Positions 16,094 to 25,284 of a DNA stretch of 64,000 bases are shown piece after piece. The notes under the pieces were generated by a model that was given only the letters and a program-made list of their open reading frames with translations, was not told where the DNA came from and made no database searches. This DNA comes from Bergeyella porcorum. Its GTDB lineage: Bacteria; Bacteroidota; Bacteroidia; Flavobacteriales; Weeksellaceae. The number at the start of each line of letters is the position of its first letter. The stretch's first letter is position 1. The position numbers and the translations under genes were made by a program. The stretch spans positions 124,001-188,000 of the forward strand of contig NZ_JBHMFD010000001.1 of the NCBI RefSeq assembly GCF_042427575.1. The letters run 5' to 3'.

Positions 16094-17623
16094 ATGTCTA
16101 AAAAAGCATTATTAGCGATTCTCGATGGTTGGGGAATCGGTACAGACCCAAAAGTTTCAGCCATTGCTCAAGCCAATACACCCTTTATGGACAGTTGCTA
16201 TGAGAAATTTCCCAATACCACATTAGAAGCCAGTGGGCTTGCCGTGGGGTTACCTGCTGGGCAAATGGGAAATTCTGAGGTAGGTCATATGAATTTAGGA
16301 GCAGGAAGAGTAGTTTATCAAAACTTGGTAAAGCTTAATATGGCGGTGGAAAATGGCTCATTGGGAAAGGAGCAGAAAATAGTAGATGCCTTTGAATATG
16401 CCAAACTGAATGATAAAAATATCCATTTCATTGGACTCACTTCTGATGGAGGGGTACATTCTCATATCAATCATTTAAAGGGACTTCTGATTGCAGCTAA
16501 TGACAATGCCGTGGCAGAAAGGGTATTTGTACACGCTTTTACCGACGGTAGAGATTGCGACCCACATTCTGGAAAAGGATTGATAGAAGATTTGCTTCAT
16601 CATTTACAAACCACAGGAGGGCAGCTGGCTTCTATTGTAGGAAGGTATTACGCTATGGATAGAGACAAGCGTTGGGAGCGTGTAAAATTGGCTTATGATG
16701 CTATGGTGAATGGCGTAGGTAAAGAGACTATCGATGTTTTGGGAGCGATACAACAATCTTATGATGAAGGCGTTACCGATGAGTTTCTATTGCCAATCAT
16801 CCATCAGAATGCCGATGGTCTTCCGATAGCTAAAATCCAAGAGGGTGATGTGGTATTTTGTTTCAATTTCAGAACCGATAGAGGAAGGGAAATTACAGAA
16901 GTGCTTTCTCAGCAAGATTTTCCAGAGTTTGGAATGCACCGTTTAGATTTGTACTATGTTACCCTTACCAATTATGATAAAGATTTCAAGAATGTAAAAG
17001 TGGTTTTTGATGAAGAAGTTCTTTCAGAAACAATGGGAGAGGTTTTGGAAAAGAATGGAAAATCACAAATTCGTGTAGCGGAAACTGAAAAATACCCTCA
17101 TGTTACATTCTTCTTTTCTGGAGGGCGAGAAGATGTTTTCTTAAATGAAAAACGCATCCTTTGTCCAAGTCCTAAAGATGTACCGACCTATGATTTGAAA
17201 CCAGAAATGTCTGCTAATGACATCACGGCTAATATCCTCCCAGAAATAGAAAACGAAACCGCAGATTTTATCTGTCTGAATTTTGCCAATACTGATATGG
17301 TAGGGCACACAGGCGTATTTTCAGCCGCAGTGAAAGCCGCAGAAACGGTGGATAAGTGTATAGAACAAGTTGCTACCACAGCTTACAACCACGGATATAC
17401 AGTTTTTATCCTTGCCGACCACGGTAATAGTGATGTGATGATTAACCCAGATGGCTCACCTAACACACAGCATTCTACCAACTTGGTACCGCTTATTGTA
17501 ATGGATAAAGACAGAGAATGGAAGCTTAGACCTGGTAAACTAGGGGATGTAGCACCATCTATCCTTACTACTATGGGAATAGAAATTCCAGAAGCAATGA
17601 CGGGAGAGGTGATTGTGAGTTAA
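16094..17623 (+). CDS. gpmI: 2,3-bisphosphoglycerate-independent phosphoglycerate mutase
   Basis: A 509-residue Mn2+-dependent mutase that interconverts 3- and 2-phosphoglycerate in glycolysis. It has the alkaline phosphatase-type metal site: ILDGWGIG with D11, nucleophilic Ser61 in MGNSEVGHMNLGAGR, AFTDGRDCDPHSG, CFNFRTDRGREIT, NFANTDMVGHTG and FILADHGNSD followed by NTQHSTN. Length is normal and all motifs are intact. It has its own promoter and ends at a strong palindromic terminator shared with the converging small gene. Confidence 0.96.
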   Translation: MSKKALLAILDGWGIGTDPKVSAIAQANTPFMDSCYEKFPNTTLEASGLAVGLPAGQMGNSEVGHMNLGAGRVVYQNLVKLNMAVENGSLGKEQKIVDAFEYAKLNDKNIHFIGLTSDGGVHSHINHLKGLLIAANDNAVAERVFVHAFTDGRDCDPHSGKGLIEDLLHHLQTTGGQLASIVGRYYAMDRDKRWERVKLAYDAMVNGVGKETIDVLGAIQQSYDEGVTDEFLLPIIHQNADGLPIAKIQEGDVVFCFNFRTDRGREITEVLSQQDFPEFGMHRLDLYYVTLTNYDKDFKNVKVVFDEEVLSETMGEVLEKNGKSQIRVAETEKYPHVTFFFSGGREDVFLNEKRILCPSPKDVPTYDLKPEMSANDITANILPEIENETADFICLNFANTDMVGHTGVFSAAVKAAETVDKCIEQVATTAYNHGYTVFILADHGNSDVMINPDGSPNTQHSTNLVPLIVMDKDREWKLRPGKLGDVAPSILTTMGIEIPEAMTGEVIVS

Positions 17624-17645
17624 AATTAAATTAAGATTAAACATT

Positions 17646-17685
17646 AAAAAGCGTATCATTAATATTAATGATACGCTTTTTTTAT
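17646..17685. terminator. bidirectional terminator between gpmI and the LEA-like gene
   Basis: A perfect 18-bp inverted repeat with no loop bases (arms contain GCGTATCATTAAT), flanked by A runs on the left and T runs on the right, so it can end transcription from both strands. Confidence 0.92.
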
Positions 17686-17700
17686 AGAATTATGAAAAAA

Positions 17701-17967
17701 TTAATTAGTTTTCTTTTCTATTTCTGCTTTTACATCTACAGCAGCATCTTTAGCTTTTTCCCAAGCATCCGATACCGCATCTTTAGTATCTTCCCAAGCA
17801 TCAGACAAGTTTGCTTTTGCACGCTCCAACCAGCCCTCAGCTGTTGGCTCTTCATTTTTATCGCGTTGTTCACGGATATACTCTTTGGCCTTATCTGCTA
17901 CTTCATTAATTTTCCATTGTGCTTTGTTCACTACATTTTCTGCTTTGTTTAAATCTTGATTGTCCAT
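17701..17967 (-). CDS. LEA-like amphipathic small protein
   Basis: An 88-residue, highly charged protein without Cys, signal or membrane segment. Residues 45-85 consist of repeated 11-residue-like amphipathic steps (WLERAKANLSDAWEDTKDAVSD, then AWEKAKDAAVDVKAEIEKK; written here in parts). That pattern is typical of LEA group 3 and CsbD-like stress proteins that are unfolded in solution and become helical on drying or at membranes. A stress-protective role is inference. It is transcribed alone, ending in the palindromic terminator shared with gpmI. Confidence 0.75.
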   Translation of the reverse strand: MDNQDLNKAENVVNKAQWKINEVADKAKEYIREQRDKNEEPTAEGWLERAKANLSDAWEDTKDAVSDAWEKAKDAAVDVKAEIEKKTN

Positions 17968-18112
17968 AATTTTAAAATTTAATAGATTAAATAACTTTTA
18001 ATTTGTTTCACAAATCTATGCATTAAACAAATAGAAAAATGTTAAAAATTGGTTAAATTATACAATATATGATAATTATATAAATAACAAAGAGAAATTA
18101 TGAAAAAAAAAA

Positions 18113-18766
18113 TCACAATCTTTCTCCAAAAATTGCAGAACCTATCCGTACAGAATTTGCTCCACACGCTATTGCTAATGGATAATCGCCGCTCATCCCC
18201 ATAGAAAGTACAGATAAAGGAGATTGCAGAGAAAGCTGGTCATACAATCTTTTCAGGAAAGAAAATTCTCGTTCTATTTGTGCTTCGTCATCAGTAAAAG
18301 TTGCCATTCCCATTAGCCCTGTTATTTTCACATTGGGGAAATTTCCTTGAAGCCATTTGAGAAAAAGTTCCTTAGTTTCTGATATTTCCATACCAGATTT
18401 GGTATCTTCCTCCGCTATTTTTACTTGTAGAAGAACCTTGATGATTCGCTGATGTTTCCCTGCGTGTTTATTAATCTCTGAAAGTAATTTTTCAGAATCT
18501 ACACTTTGTATAGTATCCACAAAATCAGCAATATATTTCACTTTATTAGTCTGAAGATGCCCTATAAGGTGCCACTGAATATCTTTGGGTAGGAGAGGGG
18601 CTTTTTCCACTAATTCTTGGACTTTATTTTCAGCAAAAATTCTTTGTCCTAAATCATATACCTGTCTTATTTTATCGGCAGAATGAGTTTTAGAAACTGC
18701 TACCAGAGTAATATCAGAAGGCAGAGCAGACTTTACGGCTTGGTATTGTTCAGCAATATAATTCAT
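18113..18766 (-). CDS. YggS-family pyridoxal phosphate homeostasis protein
   Basis: A 217-residue, single-domain TIM-barrel PLP-binding protein (YggS/PROSC/PLPBP). The PLP lysine is K26 in LVAVSKTHS. Family segments follow: FAENKVQELVEK, WHLIGHLQTNKVKY, IQSVDSEKL, LLQVKIAEEDTKSGM, LMGMATFT, LSMGMSGDYPLAI and VRIGSAIFGER. It buffers free PLP and affects amino acid balance; it is not an enzyme with a known reaction. It is divergent from truB with a 108-bp gap. Confidence 0.94.
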   Translation of the reverse strand: MNYIAEQYQAVKSALPSDITLVAVSKTHSADKIRQVYDLGQRIFAENKVQELVEKAPLLPKDIQWHLIGHLQTNKVKYIADFVDTIQSVDSEKLLSEINKHAGKHQRIIKVLLQVKIAEEDTKSGMEISETKELFLKWLQGNFPNVKITGLMGMATFTDDEAQIEREFSFLKRLYDQLSLQSPLSVLSMGMSGDYPLAIACGANSVRIGSAIFGERL

Positions 18767-18807
18767 TCTCCAAAAATAGAATTTTACTCTGACATTTGAA
18801 AATATTA

Positions 18808-18839
18808 TTTGAGGTAGGGATTTCGTTTTTATATCTTTG
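18808..18839 (+). promoter_or_regulatory. full Bacteroidota promoter of truB
   Basis: TTTG at 18808-18811 and TATCTTTG at 18832-18839 are separated by exactly 20 nt, the canonical spacing for the Bacteroidota housekeeping sigma factor. The ATG follows at 18875. Confidence 0.8.
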
Positions 18840-18874
18840 CAGAAAAGGAGAAAATTCTTTATTAATCTCGATTT

Positions 18875-19570
18875 ATGACCTTAGAACAGATACAAGACGG
18901 ACAAGTATTATTGGTAGACAAGCCTTTGGACTGGACAAGTTTCCAAGCGGTGAATAAAATAAAATTTAAACTCAAAAGAGAATTTAAACTCAAAAAAATA
19001 AAGGTTGGACACGCAGGAACGCTTGATCCCAAAGCTACAGGATTGCTTATTGTATGCACTGGCAAAGCCACGAAAAAAATTACAGAAATACAAGATGCTC
19101 CTAAGGAGTATTGGGCAGAAATAAAAATAGGTGCTCAGACAGAATCTTATGACACAGAGAAACCTGAAATATTACACCAAGATTATCAGTATATTACAGA
19201 AGATATCATTCACGAAACTCTGGCAAAATTTGAAGGAGAAATAGAACAACGTCCGCCTATATTTTCTGCTTTAAAAATAGATGGTGAACGAGCCTATAAT
19301 CTTGCCAGAGCTGGTGAAGAGGTTGCAATGAAATCTAGAAAGACTATTATCTATTACATTAAAGATATAGAGATTCAGTTGCCTAATATTCGGTTTACTG
19401 TGGGTTGCAGCAAAGGAACCTATATCAGAAGTTTAGCTCACGATATTGGTCAAGCTTTGGAAGTTGGTGCATACCTTACTCAACTTAGAAGGACTAAAAT
19501 TGGAGATTATAGCGTGGATAATGCCACTGATATTTATTTATCCAATGATTTTAGATTTGAGGAAATTTAG
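18875..19570 (+). CDS. truB: tRNA pseudouridine(55) synthase
   Basis: A 231-residue TruB that converts U55 in the T-loop of tRNAs to pseudouridine. The catalytic Asp is D51 in VGHAGTLDPKATGLL; RPPIFSALKIDGERAYNLAR and SKGTYIRSLAHDIG are the other family motifs. Length matches the short bacterial forms that lack a full PUA domain. A local duplication encodes EFKLK twice around residues 30-42. It is preceded by a textbook promoter. Nothing similar follows for 365 bp. Confidence 0.95.
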   Translation: MTLEQIQDGQVLLVDKPLDWTSFQAVNKIKFKLKREFKLKKIKVGHAGTLDPKATGLLIVCTGKATKKITEIQDAPKEYWAEIKIGAQTESYDTEKPEILHQDYQYITEDIIHETLAKFEGEIEQRPPIFSALKIDGERAYNLARAGEEVAMKSRKTIIYYIKDIEIQLPNIRFTVGCSKGTYIRSLAHDIGQALEVGAYLTQLRRTKIGDYSVDNATDIYLSNDFRFEEI

Positions 19571-19876
19571 AATTGTAAATTGCTTCAATGCAAGGATTCT
19601 TGGATTTTATAAAACAGCCTATAATTTATATTATGTTAAATAGGGTATTTCTTTATTAGGATGTGTATCTCCATATGTTATTACCCACTTCATCACAACC
19701 GTTGATAATGACGTATTGCTCAGCCAACGATTGTACTTTTAACTGTTTTTATTTAACTATTTGCATTTCAAAATTTTAACCACATAATGTCTTTTTCACT
19801 TTTGGTTATGCCTCTTATAACCTTCTAGCCTCTTAGCCTTCCAACAATTGAGAACCATTAACCATCAGATAAAACC
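19571..19876. other. intergenic region with a short-word repeat trace
   Basis: No gene is supported. At about 19,800-19,870 the words TCTAGCCTCTTAGCCTTCC, ACAATTGAG and ACCATTAACCATCAG match the word set of the patches at 15.8 and 43.5 kb. The remainder is AT-rich and featureless. Confidence 0.5.
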
Positions 19877-19906
19877 AAAGCAGCACAACCGAAGTTGCAC
19901 TGCTTT
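19877..19906 (-). terminator. probable terminator of the sucAB operon
   Basis: An imperfect 13-bp stem (AAAGCAG then GTTG-side pairing, two internal mismatches, 4-nt CGAA-type loop) lies just past the sucB stop. On the minus strand it is followed by GGTTTTAT. Confidence 0.6.
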
Positions 19907-19935
19907 CTGAATTAAATATTTCTAAGAGAATCAGA

Positions 19936-21165
19936 TTATAGCTCCAATGCTCTTCTTTCGTCTCCGTTCATTAGGAATTCTACTGGATTATCAATTGCTT
20001 CTTTCACAGCAACTAAGAACCCTACAGACTCTCTACCATCAATAATTCTGTGGTCGTAAGACATTGCTAAATACATCATTGGACGGATTTCCACTTGTCC
20101 GTTCACTGCCACAGGTCTTTGGATAATGTTGTGCATTCCCAAGATGGCAGATTGTGGAGGATTGATGATTGGCGTAGAAAGCATAGACCCGAATACCCCT
20201 CCATTGGTAATGGTGAAGGTACCACCCGTCATTTCATCTACGGTAATTCTTCCATCTCTTGCTCTTTCTGCCAAGTTTTTGATATTAGCCTCTACCCCTC
20301 TGAAAGTCATATTTTCAGCATTTCTCAATACTGGAACCATTAATCCTTTTGGACCAGATACCGCAATGGAAATATCACAGAAATCATAATTGATTTTGAA
20401 ATCACCATCTATAGAAGCGTTTACATCTGGGTACATTTGCAATGCTCTGGTAACTGCCTTGGTAAAGAACGACATAAAGCCTAGACCAATACCGTGCTTA
20501 GCCGCAAACTCATCTTTGTATTGTTTTCTAATTCTGAAAATTTCAGACATATCCACTTCATTGAAAGTGGTAAGCATAGCCGTTTCATTTTTCACAGAAA
20601 CCAATCTTGCAGACAACTTTCTTCTTAGCATAGAAAGCTTAGTAGTTGTCATAGCTCTAGAGCCAGATGTAGCATCTACAGACCCAAAAGATGGTGTTGC
20701 TTTTACAGCATCTTCCTTGGTAATTCTTCCGTCTCTTCCTGTTCCTTGCACTTGTGCTGCATCAATTCCTTTTTCATCTAGAACTTTCTTAGCAGCTGGC
20801 GAAGGCGTTCCTGTAGCGTAAGTTGCAGGCTGAGATTTAGCCTCTACCTTTGGAGCTTCTTCTTTCTTTGGTTCCTCTTTCTTAGGCTCTTCTTTTGCTG
20901 GTGCAGCGTTACCTTCTGGTTTTGCAGCACTCATATCGATTAGACAAACCACTTGTCCTACTTCTACAGTATCGCCCTCCTCAGCTTTTAGGGTAATGAT
21001 ACCACTTTCTTCTGCAGGTAGTTCAAGCGTTGCTTTGTCTGAATCCACTTCAGCAATAGGCTGATCTTTTTCTACATAATCACCGTCTTTTACGAGCCAA
21101 GTAGCAATTTCTACTTCTGTGATCGATTCTCCCGGTGAAGGGACTTTCATTTCTAAAATTGACAT
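19936..21165 (-). CDS. sucB: 2-oxoglutarate dehydrogenase E2 (dihydrolipoyllysine succinyltransferase)
   Basis: A 409-residue E2 subunit of the 2-oxoglutarate dehydrogenase complex in the TCA cycle. Residues 1-75 are one lipoyl domain with the lipoylated K44 in EVDSDKATLEL. A linker of repeated KKEEP units (about 90-112) follows, then the peripheral subunit-binding domain at about 118-155 (SPAAKKVLDEKGID, GRDGRITKEDAV). The catalytic core runs from about 175 to the end, with SYDHRIIDGRESVGFL carrying the active-site His and Asp. It lies 39 bp downstream of sucA on the same strand and is surely cotranscribed. Confidence 0.96.
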   Translation of the reverse strand: MSILEMKVPSPGESITEVEIATWLVKDGDYVEKDQPIAEVDSDKATLELPAEESGIITLKAEEGDTVEVGQVVCLIDMSAAKPEGNAAPAKEEPKKEEPKKEEAPKVEAKSQPATYATGTPSPAAKKVLDEKGIDAAQVQGTGRDGRITKEDAVKATPSFGSVDATSGSRAMTTTKLSMLRRKLSARLVSVKNETAMLTTFNEVDMSEIFRIRKQYKDEFAAKHGIGLGFMSFFTKAVTRALQMYPDVNASIDGDFKINYDFCDISIAVSGPKGLMVPVLRNAENMTFRGVEANIKNLAERARDGRITVDEMTGGTFTITNGGVFGSMLSTPIINPPQSAILGMHNIIQRPVAVNGQVEIRPMMYLAMSYDHRIIDGRESVGFLVAVKEAIDNPVEFLMNGDERRALEL

Positions 21166-21204
21166 ATCTAGATATTATTTATTTATAAATGATTAAATTA
21201 TTTT

Positions 21205-24009
21205 TTACGCTGTAACGGGTCTTTGTGTAGGAGCATCATTCACCCCAAATACTCTACAAATCACATCGTTTTGGTTTTTCTCAAACATCTTATGACTTCC
21301 AGGAGCTGGAGTACCACTAGGCACTGGTGCCACAACCTGAATATTCTGGTCTCTAAAATTTCTCAAGATATAAGACCAAGCCCCCATATTTTCTGGTTCT
21401 TCCTGAGCCCAAACGAGTTCTTTTCTATTAGAATACTTAGAGAAAATTTCCTCTATCTTATCTTGTTGAATAGGATAAAGCTGCTCCAATCTTACCAATG
21501 CCACATCTTCTCTGCCCAATTCTTCTTTCTTCGCAAGTAATTCGTAATACAATTTACCTGAGCAAAGCACCAATTTTTCCACTTTAGAAGCTTCTGCCGT
21601 AGCATCGTCTATAATCGGTTGGAAAGTTCCCTGTGCCAAATCTTCAAATGAAGAAACTACTTTAGGATGTCTCAGCAATGATTTTGGCGACATCACCACC
21701 AATGGTTTTCTGAAAGGGAACTTCAGTTGTCTTCTCAAAGCGTGATATATGTTTGCAGGTGTGGTAAAGTTTCCTACGATGATGTTCTCGTTGGCACAAA
21801 GCGTCAAGAATCTTTCTAATCTCGCAGAGGAGTGCTCTGCACCTTGACCTTCGGAGCCGTGTGGCAATAGCATTACCAAACCATCTTGAATTTTCCATTT
21901 TTCTTCTGCGGCTACCAAATATTGATCTACAATAATCTGTGCTCCGTTCACGAAATCTCCAAACTGAGCTTCCCAAATAGTAAGGGTATTAGGAGATGCC
22001 ATAGCATAGCCATAATCAAAACCTAAAACACCGTATTCCGAAAGGTGAGAATTGTATATATCAAATTGACTATCAGAAACTTGTCTTAGTGGAATATATT
22101 CTTCCTCGTGGTCTTCTGTTTTCAATACTGCGTGACGGTGGGAGAATGTTCCTCTTTCCACATCTTCACCAGAGATTCTTACGCCTTTTCCTTCTGATAG
22201 TAATGAGGCGTACGCCAGCCATTCTGCCAATGCCCAATCAAGGGTATTGCCTTCTATTTGTTTTAATCTATTATCAAAAAGGCGATTGATTTTGTTGATG
22301 AATTTTTTATCCTTTGGCAAAGTGGACATTTTCACTGCCAACTCTTTCAATGTTTCAAGGTCAAAAGAAGTATCTACAGGTTGCTGCAAAGCTCCTCTCT
22401 TGCAAAGTGGATAGTCTTTCCATTCATCATTCATAAAGATATCCATCGTATTTTTCACGATTTCTTTAGATGCATCAAAATTTTCATCCAACAATGCCTT
22501 GAATTTGCTCTCCATCTCTTTCAAAACCTCATCTGAAAGTACATTTTCTTGAGAAAGCAAATTTTTATAAATCTCTCTTGGATTAGGATGTTTTGCAATG
22601 GTTTTGTACAAGTTAGGCTGCGTAAATCTTGGCTCATCACCTTCATTATGCCCATATTTTCTGTAACCTAATAAGTCTATGTAAACATCTTTCTGGAACT
22701 TCGCTCTATATTCTGCTGCAAAACGGATGGCGTGTACTACGGCTTCCACATCATCTGCATTCACGTGCATTACCGGAGAACCCGTTACCTTTGCAATATC
22801 GGTACAATAAGTAGAAGAGCGAGCATCTAAATAGTTGGTAGTAAAGGAAACTTGGTTATTCACTACAATGTGAACGCTTCCTCCTGTTTTATAACCATCT
22901 AAAAGCATCATCTGAGCCACTTCGTACACGATGCCTTGCCCCGCCACCGCACCATCTCCGTGGATAACGATAGGCAATACTTTGCTGTAATTTCCTTTAT
23001 ATTTGTGGTCTATTTTTGCACGCGAAATCCCCATCACCAAAGACGCAACAGTCTCTAAGTGAGATGGGTTTGGTGTAAGATTAATTGCTACTTCCTCACC
23101 ACTTGCGGTTTTAACTTTTGTGGTTGAGCCTAAGTGGTACTTCACATCTCCAGAGAATACATCTTCTTCAAACTCTTTTCCTTCAAACTCAGAGAAAATT
23201 TGCTTGTAAGATTTTCCAAAAATATTGGTAAGAACATTAAGACGCCCACGGTGAGCCATACCTAAAACTACTTCGTCCACGCCCAACTGAGAAGAACGCG
23301 TGATGAGCTGGTCTAATGCAGGAATTAAGGACTCTCCTCCTTCCAAAGAGAAACGCTTTTGACCTACAAACTTGGTATGTAAATAATTTTCAAATGCTAC
23401 CGCTTGGTTTAGTTTGTGAAGAATTTCTATTTTTTCCTCTGCCGAAAGCTGAGGATGATTTTCATTGACTTGAAGCCATTTTTTCACCCATTCTTTCTCT
23501 TCCACCTGCTCCATATGCATATATTCTACTCCTATGGAATCACAATACACTTTTTCCAAGCGTTGGATGATGGTTTGTAATGTTTCAGCTTGCGAGAATC
23601 CTATTTCTGTAGCACAGTTGAATTTTTTAGACAAATCTGCCTTAGAAAGTCCAAAATTTTCTATATCCAAAGTAGGTGCATAGGGTCTTCTCTCACGCAC
23701 AGGATTGGTTTTGGTAAACAAATGCCCTCTGTGTCTGTAAGCATTGATAAGGTCTAATACTTTAAACTCTCTTCTGATATCATCTGGAATTTCGCCTCCA
23801 GCAGAAGCAGGAGCAGCAACAGACACTGCGGCAGATGATGGTGCCGAAGATGACTCTGATACCCCGTCATAAGTCTCTAAAGCGAAATCAAACCCTTGAA
23901 AGAAAGCTTTCCAAGAAGGCTCTAAAGAATCAGGATATTTCAAATACTGTTGATACAAATCCTCAATTAACTGAGAATGAGCTGCGTTTAGGAATGAAAA
24001 TCGGTCCAT
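21205..24009 (-). CDS. sucA: 2-oxoglutarate dehydrogenase E1 component
   Basis: A 934-residue thiamine diphosphate-dependent E1, the full usual length. It has the N-terminal E2-binding helix (SQLIEDLYQQYLKYPDSLEPSW), the LGMAHRGRLNVL segment, the ThDP-binding stretch IHGDGAVAGQGIVYEV followed by NNQVSFTT, and the C-terminal transketolase-like region with EAQFGDFVNGAQIIVDQ and LLPHGSEGQGAEHSSARLER. It decarboxylates 2-oxoglutarate and passes the succinyl group to SucB. An acid-poor Ala/Ser linker at about residues 54-75 is unremarkable. A minus-strand -7 box TATTTTTG lies at 24053-24046. Confidence 0.97.
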   Translation of the reverse strand: MDRFSFLNAAHSQLIEDLYQQYLKYPDSLEPSWKAFFQGFDFALETYDGVSESSSAPSSAAVSVAAPASAGGEIPDDIRREFKVLDLINAYRHRGHLFTKTNPVRERRPYAPTLDIENFGLSKADLSKKFNCATEIGFSQAETLQTIIQRLEKVYCDSIGVEYMHMEQVEEKEWVKKWLQVNENHPQLSAEEKIEILHKLNQAVAFENYLHTKFVGQKRFSLEGGESLIPALDQLITRSSQLGVDEVVLGMAHRGRLNVLTNIFGKSYKQIFSEFEGKEFEEDVFSGDVKYHLGSTTKVKTASGEEVAINLTPNPSHLETVASLVMGISRAKIDHKYKGNYSKVLPIVIHGDGAVAGQGIVYEVAQMMLLDGYKTGGSVHIVVNNQVSFTTNYLDARSSTYCTDIAKVTGSPVMHVNADDVEAVVHAIRFAAEYRAKFQKDVYIDLLGYRKYGHNEGDEPRFTQPNLYKTIAKHPNPREIYKNLLSQENVLSDEVLKEMESKFKALLDENFDASKEIVKNTMDIFMNDEWKDYPLCKRGALQQPVDTSFDLETLKELAVKMSTLPKDKKFINKINRLFDNRLKQIEGNTLDWALAEWLAYASLLSEGKGVRISGEDVERGTFSHRHAVLKTEDHEEEYIPLRQVSDSQFDIYNSHLSEYGVLGFDYGYAMASPNTLTIWEAQFGDFVNGAQIIVDQYLVAAEEKWKIQDGLVMLLPHGSEGQGAEHSSARLERFLTLCANENIIVGNFTTPANIYHALRRQLKFPFRKPLVVMSPKSLLRHPKVVSSFEDLAQGTFQPIIDDATAEASKVEKLVLCSGKLYYELLAKKEELGREDVALVRLEQLYPIQQDKIEEIFSKYSNRKELVWAQEEPENMGAWSYILRNFRDQNIQVVAPVPSGTPAPGSHKMFEKNQNDVICRVFGVNDAPTQRPVTA

Positions 24010-24045
24010 TATATACAGTTTCTTTTCAAATAAAATGTTATTTCA

Positions 24046-24053
24046 CAAAAATA
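24046..24053 (-). promoter_or_regulatory. -7 promoter box of sucAB
   Basis: TATTTTTG on the minus strand, an exact TAnnTTTG match 36 nt upstream of the sucA ATG. Confidence 0.5.
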
Positions 24054-24163
24054 TAAAAATTATATGAGGTAAGCCTAATTAATTTGTATTAAAAAATCAA
24101 TGAATGCTATTAATTTTGATGATTATGTTCTTTCATTGTTTTAATAAATTGTAAACCAAAAGG

Positions 24164-25201
24164 TTATTTAAAAACGGGTAATGCAAACTTTACATTAACT
24201 TCTCCGTTTTCCAGCGGAGGTTCTATGAAAATCTGCTGAAGTTCTCCGTATCTCATTGTGTCTTTTTTCGCTTTTTGTAGTAATTCTTGTATAGCACTTA
24301 CCCTGTTTTTATAATTTCCTTTATAATAAATGACATATTGCTTTGTAGCATTGATGGTTTTAAAACTAAAATTATTATCAGAAATGCCTATTCTCTTGGA
24401 AAGCGGAATACCATAGAAGTAGGAAACTTCTTTATCCTTATAGTTGGTAGCTTCGGTGAGCATTGTGGGAAATCCTATTTCATCTTCTTGCTTACCGAGG
24501 TCGCTGGTAACATAGTTGAACACTTTATTGTGATTCATCACGATATTTTTGATGAGTAAATCTCCTTTATTAGCCGTACTTACATTCACTCCTAGTAGCA
24601 ATTGTCCTTCGGTTTCCTCCACCATCAAACTATCGTATTTTATGGAGGTAAGCATAGCGTCTTTATCTACTTTATTGCTCAATAAATTGCTAAGATTAGT
24701 GATGCTTTTATCTAATCTTTCCACGAATATGCTTTCTGCCCAGAGATTAGCAGAGCGTTTCATCCACGGTTGTTTCGGAGTGTGTACAAACCAAGTGATT
24801 TTCGTTTTGGTAGGTGAAACTACTTTAAATTTCACATCTATCAAGTATGGATTTTCATTATCTTTTTCAAAGAGCTGATATCTCAATGTTTTGTAAGGGT
24901 TTTCATAGCGAATGTACATTTCCCCTTTTACCTCTGAATGGTCATCATTAAAAGTGATAGAAGCTCCCTGCCCTTCGTAAGGCTGAAAATAATTAACCGC
25001 CAGAGTTTTGGATTCTTTGAAGTATTGATTCCAACGGGTGAAGTTTTGAAAGTTATTGAACTGTGGATAGACTTTTTCAATAGGATAATTGATATCCTTC
25101 TCTATAGTAAAGGATTTGCTTTCTTCCACAAAATACATAGATGCTGCATAACCACCCAAAGCGAGTATGCCGAGCAAAATAATAAATTTAATCCATCGCA
25201 T
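24164..25201 (-). CDS. membrane-anchored SRPBCC (START-like) domain protein
   Basis: A 345-residue protein with one N-terminal membrane segment (residues about 4-22, FIILLGILALGGYAASM) and an SRPBCC-type domain at about 30-185: FTIEKDINYPIEKVYPQFNNFQNFTRWNQYF is the usual family start (given in parts: the Pro-x-x-x-Val pattern and NFTRWN). The C-terminal half (about 190-345) resembles the GyrI-like effector-binding fold that flavobacteria fuse to SRPBCC domains; this is weaker. It may bind a lipid or other hydrophobic ligand at the membrane; nothing in the context names it. It stands between sucA and the efflux operon terminator and seems to be transcribed on its own. Confidence 0.78.
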   Translation of the reverse strand: MRWIKFIILLGILALGGYAASMYFVEESKSFTIEKDINYPIEKVYPQFNNFQNFTRWNQYFKESKTLAVNYFQPYEGQGASITFNDDHSEVKGEMYIRYENPYKTLRYQLFEKDNENPYLIDVKFKVVSPTKTKITWFVHTPKQPWMKRSANLWAESIFVERLDKSITNLSNLLSNKVDKDAMLTSIKYDSLMVEETEGQLLLGVNVSTANKGDLLIKNIVMNHNKVFNYVTSDLGKQEDEIGFPTMLTEATNYKDKEVSYFYGIPLSKRIGISDNNFSFKTINATKQYVIYYKGNYKNRVSAIQELLQKAKKDTMRYGELQQIFIEPPLENGEVNVKFALPVFK

Positions 25202-25215
25202 AGGGCAAAAGTAAA

Positions 25216-25256
25216 AAATAAAAAAAGAGTGACCAATTGTTTCGGTACACTCTTTT
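25216..25256 (-). terminator. terminator of the RND efflux operon
   Basis: Arms AAAAGAGTG/CACTCTTTT with a partly paired loop, then on the minus strand T7-A-T6. It lies just past the stop of the outer-membrane factor gene. Confidence 0.85.
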
Positions 25257-25284
25257 GATTTTTAAAGTGAAATCATCATTCCTA

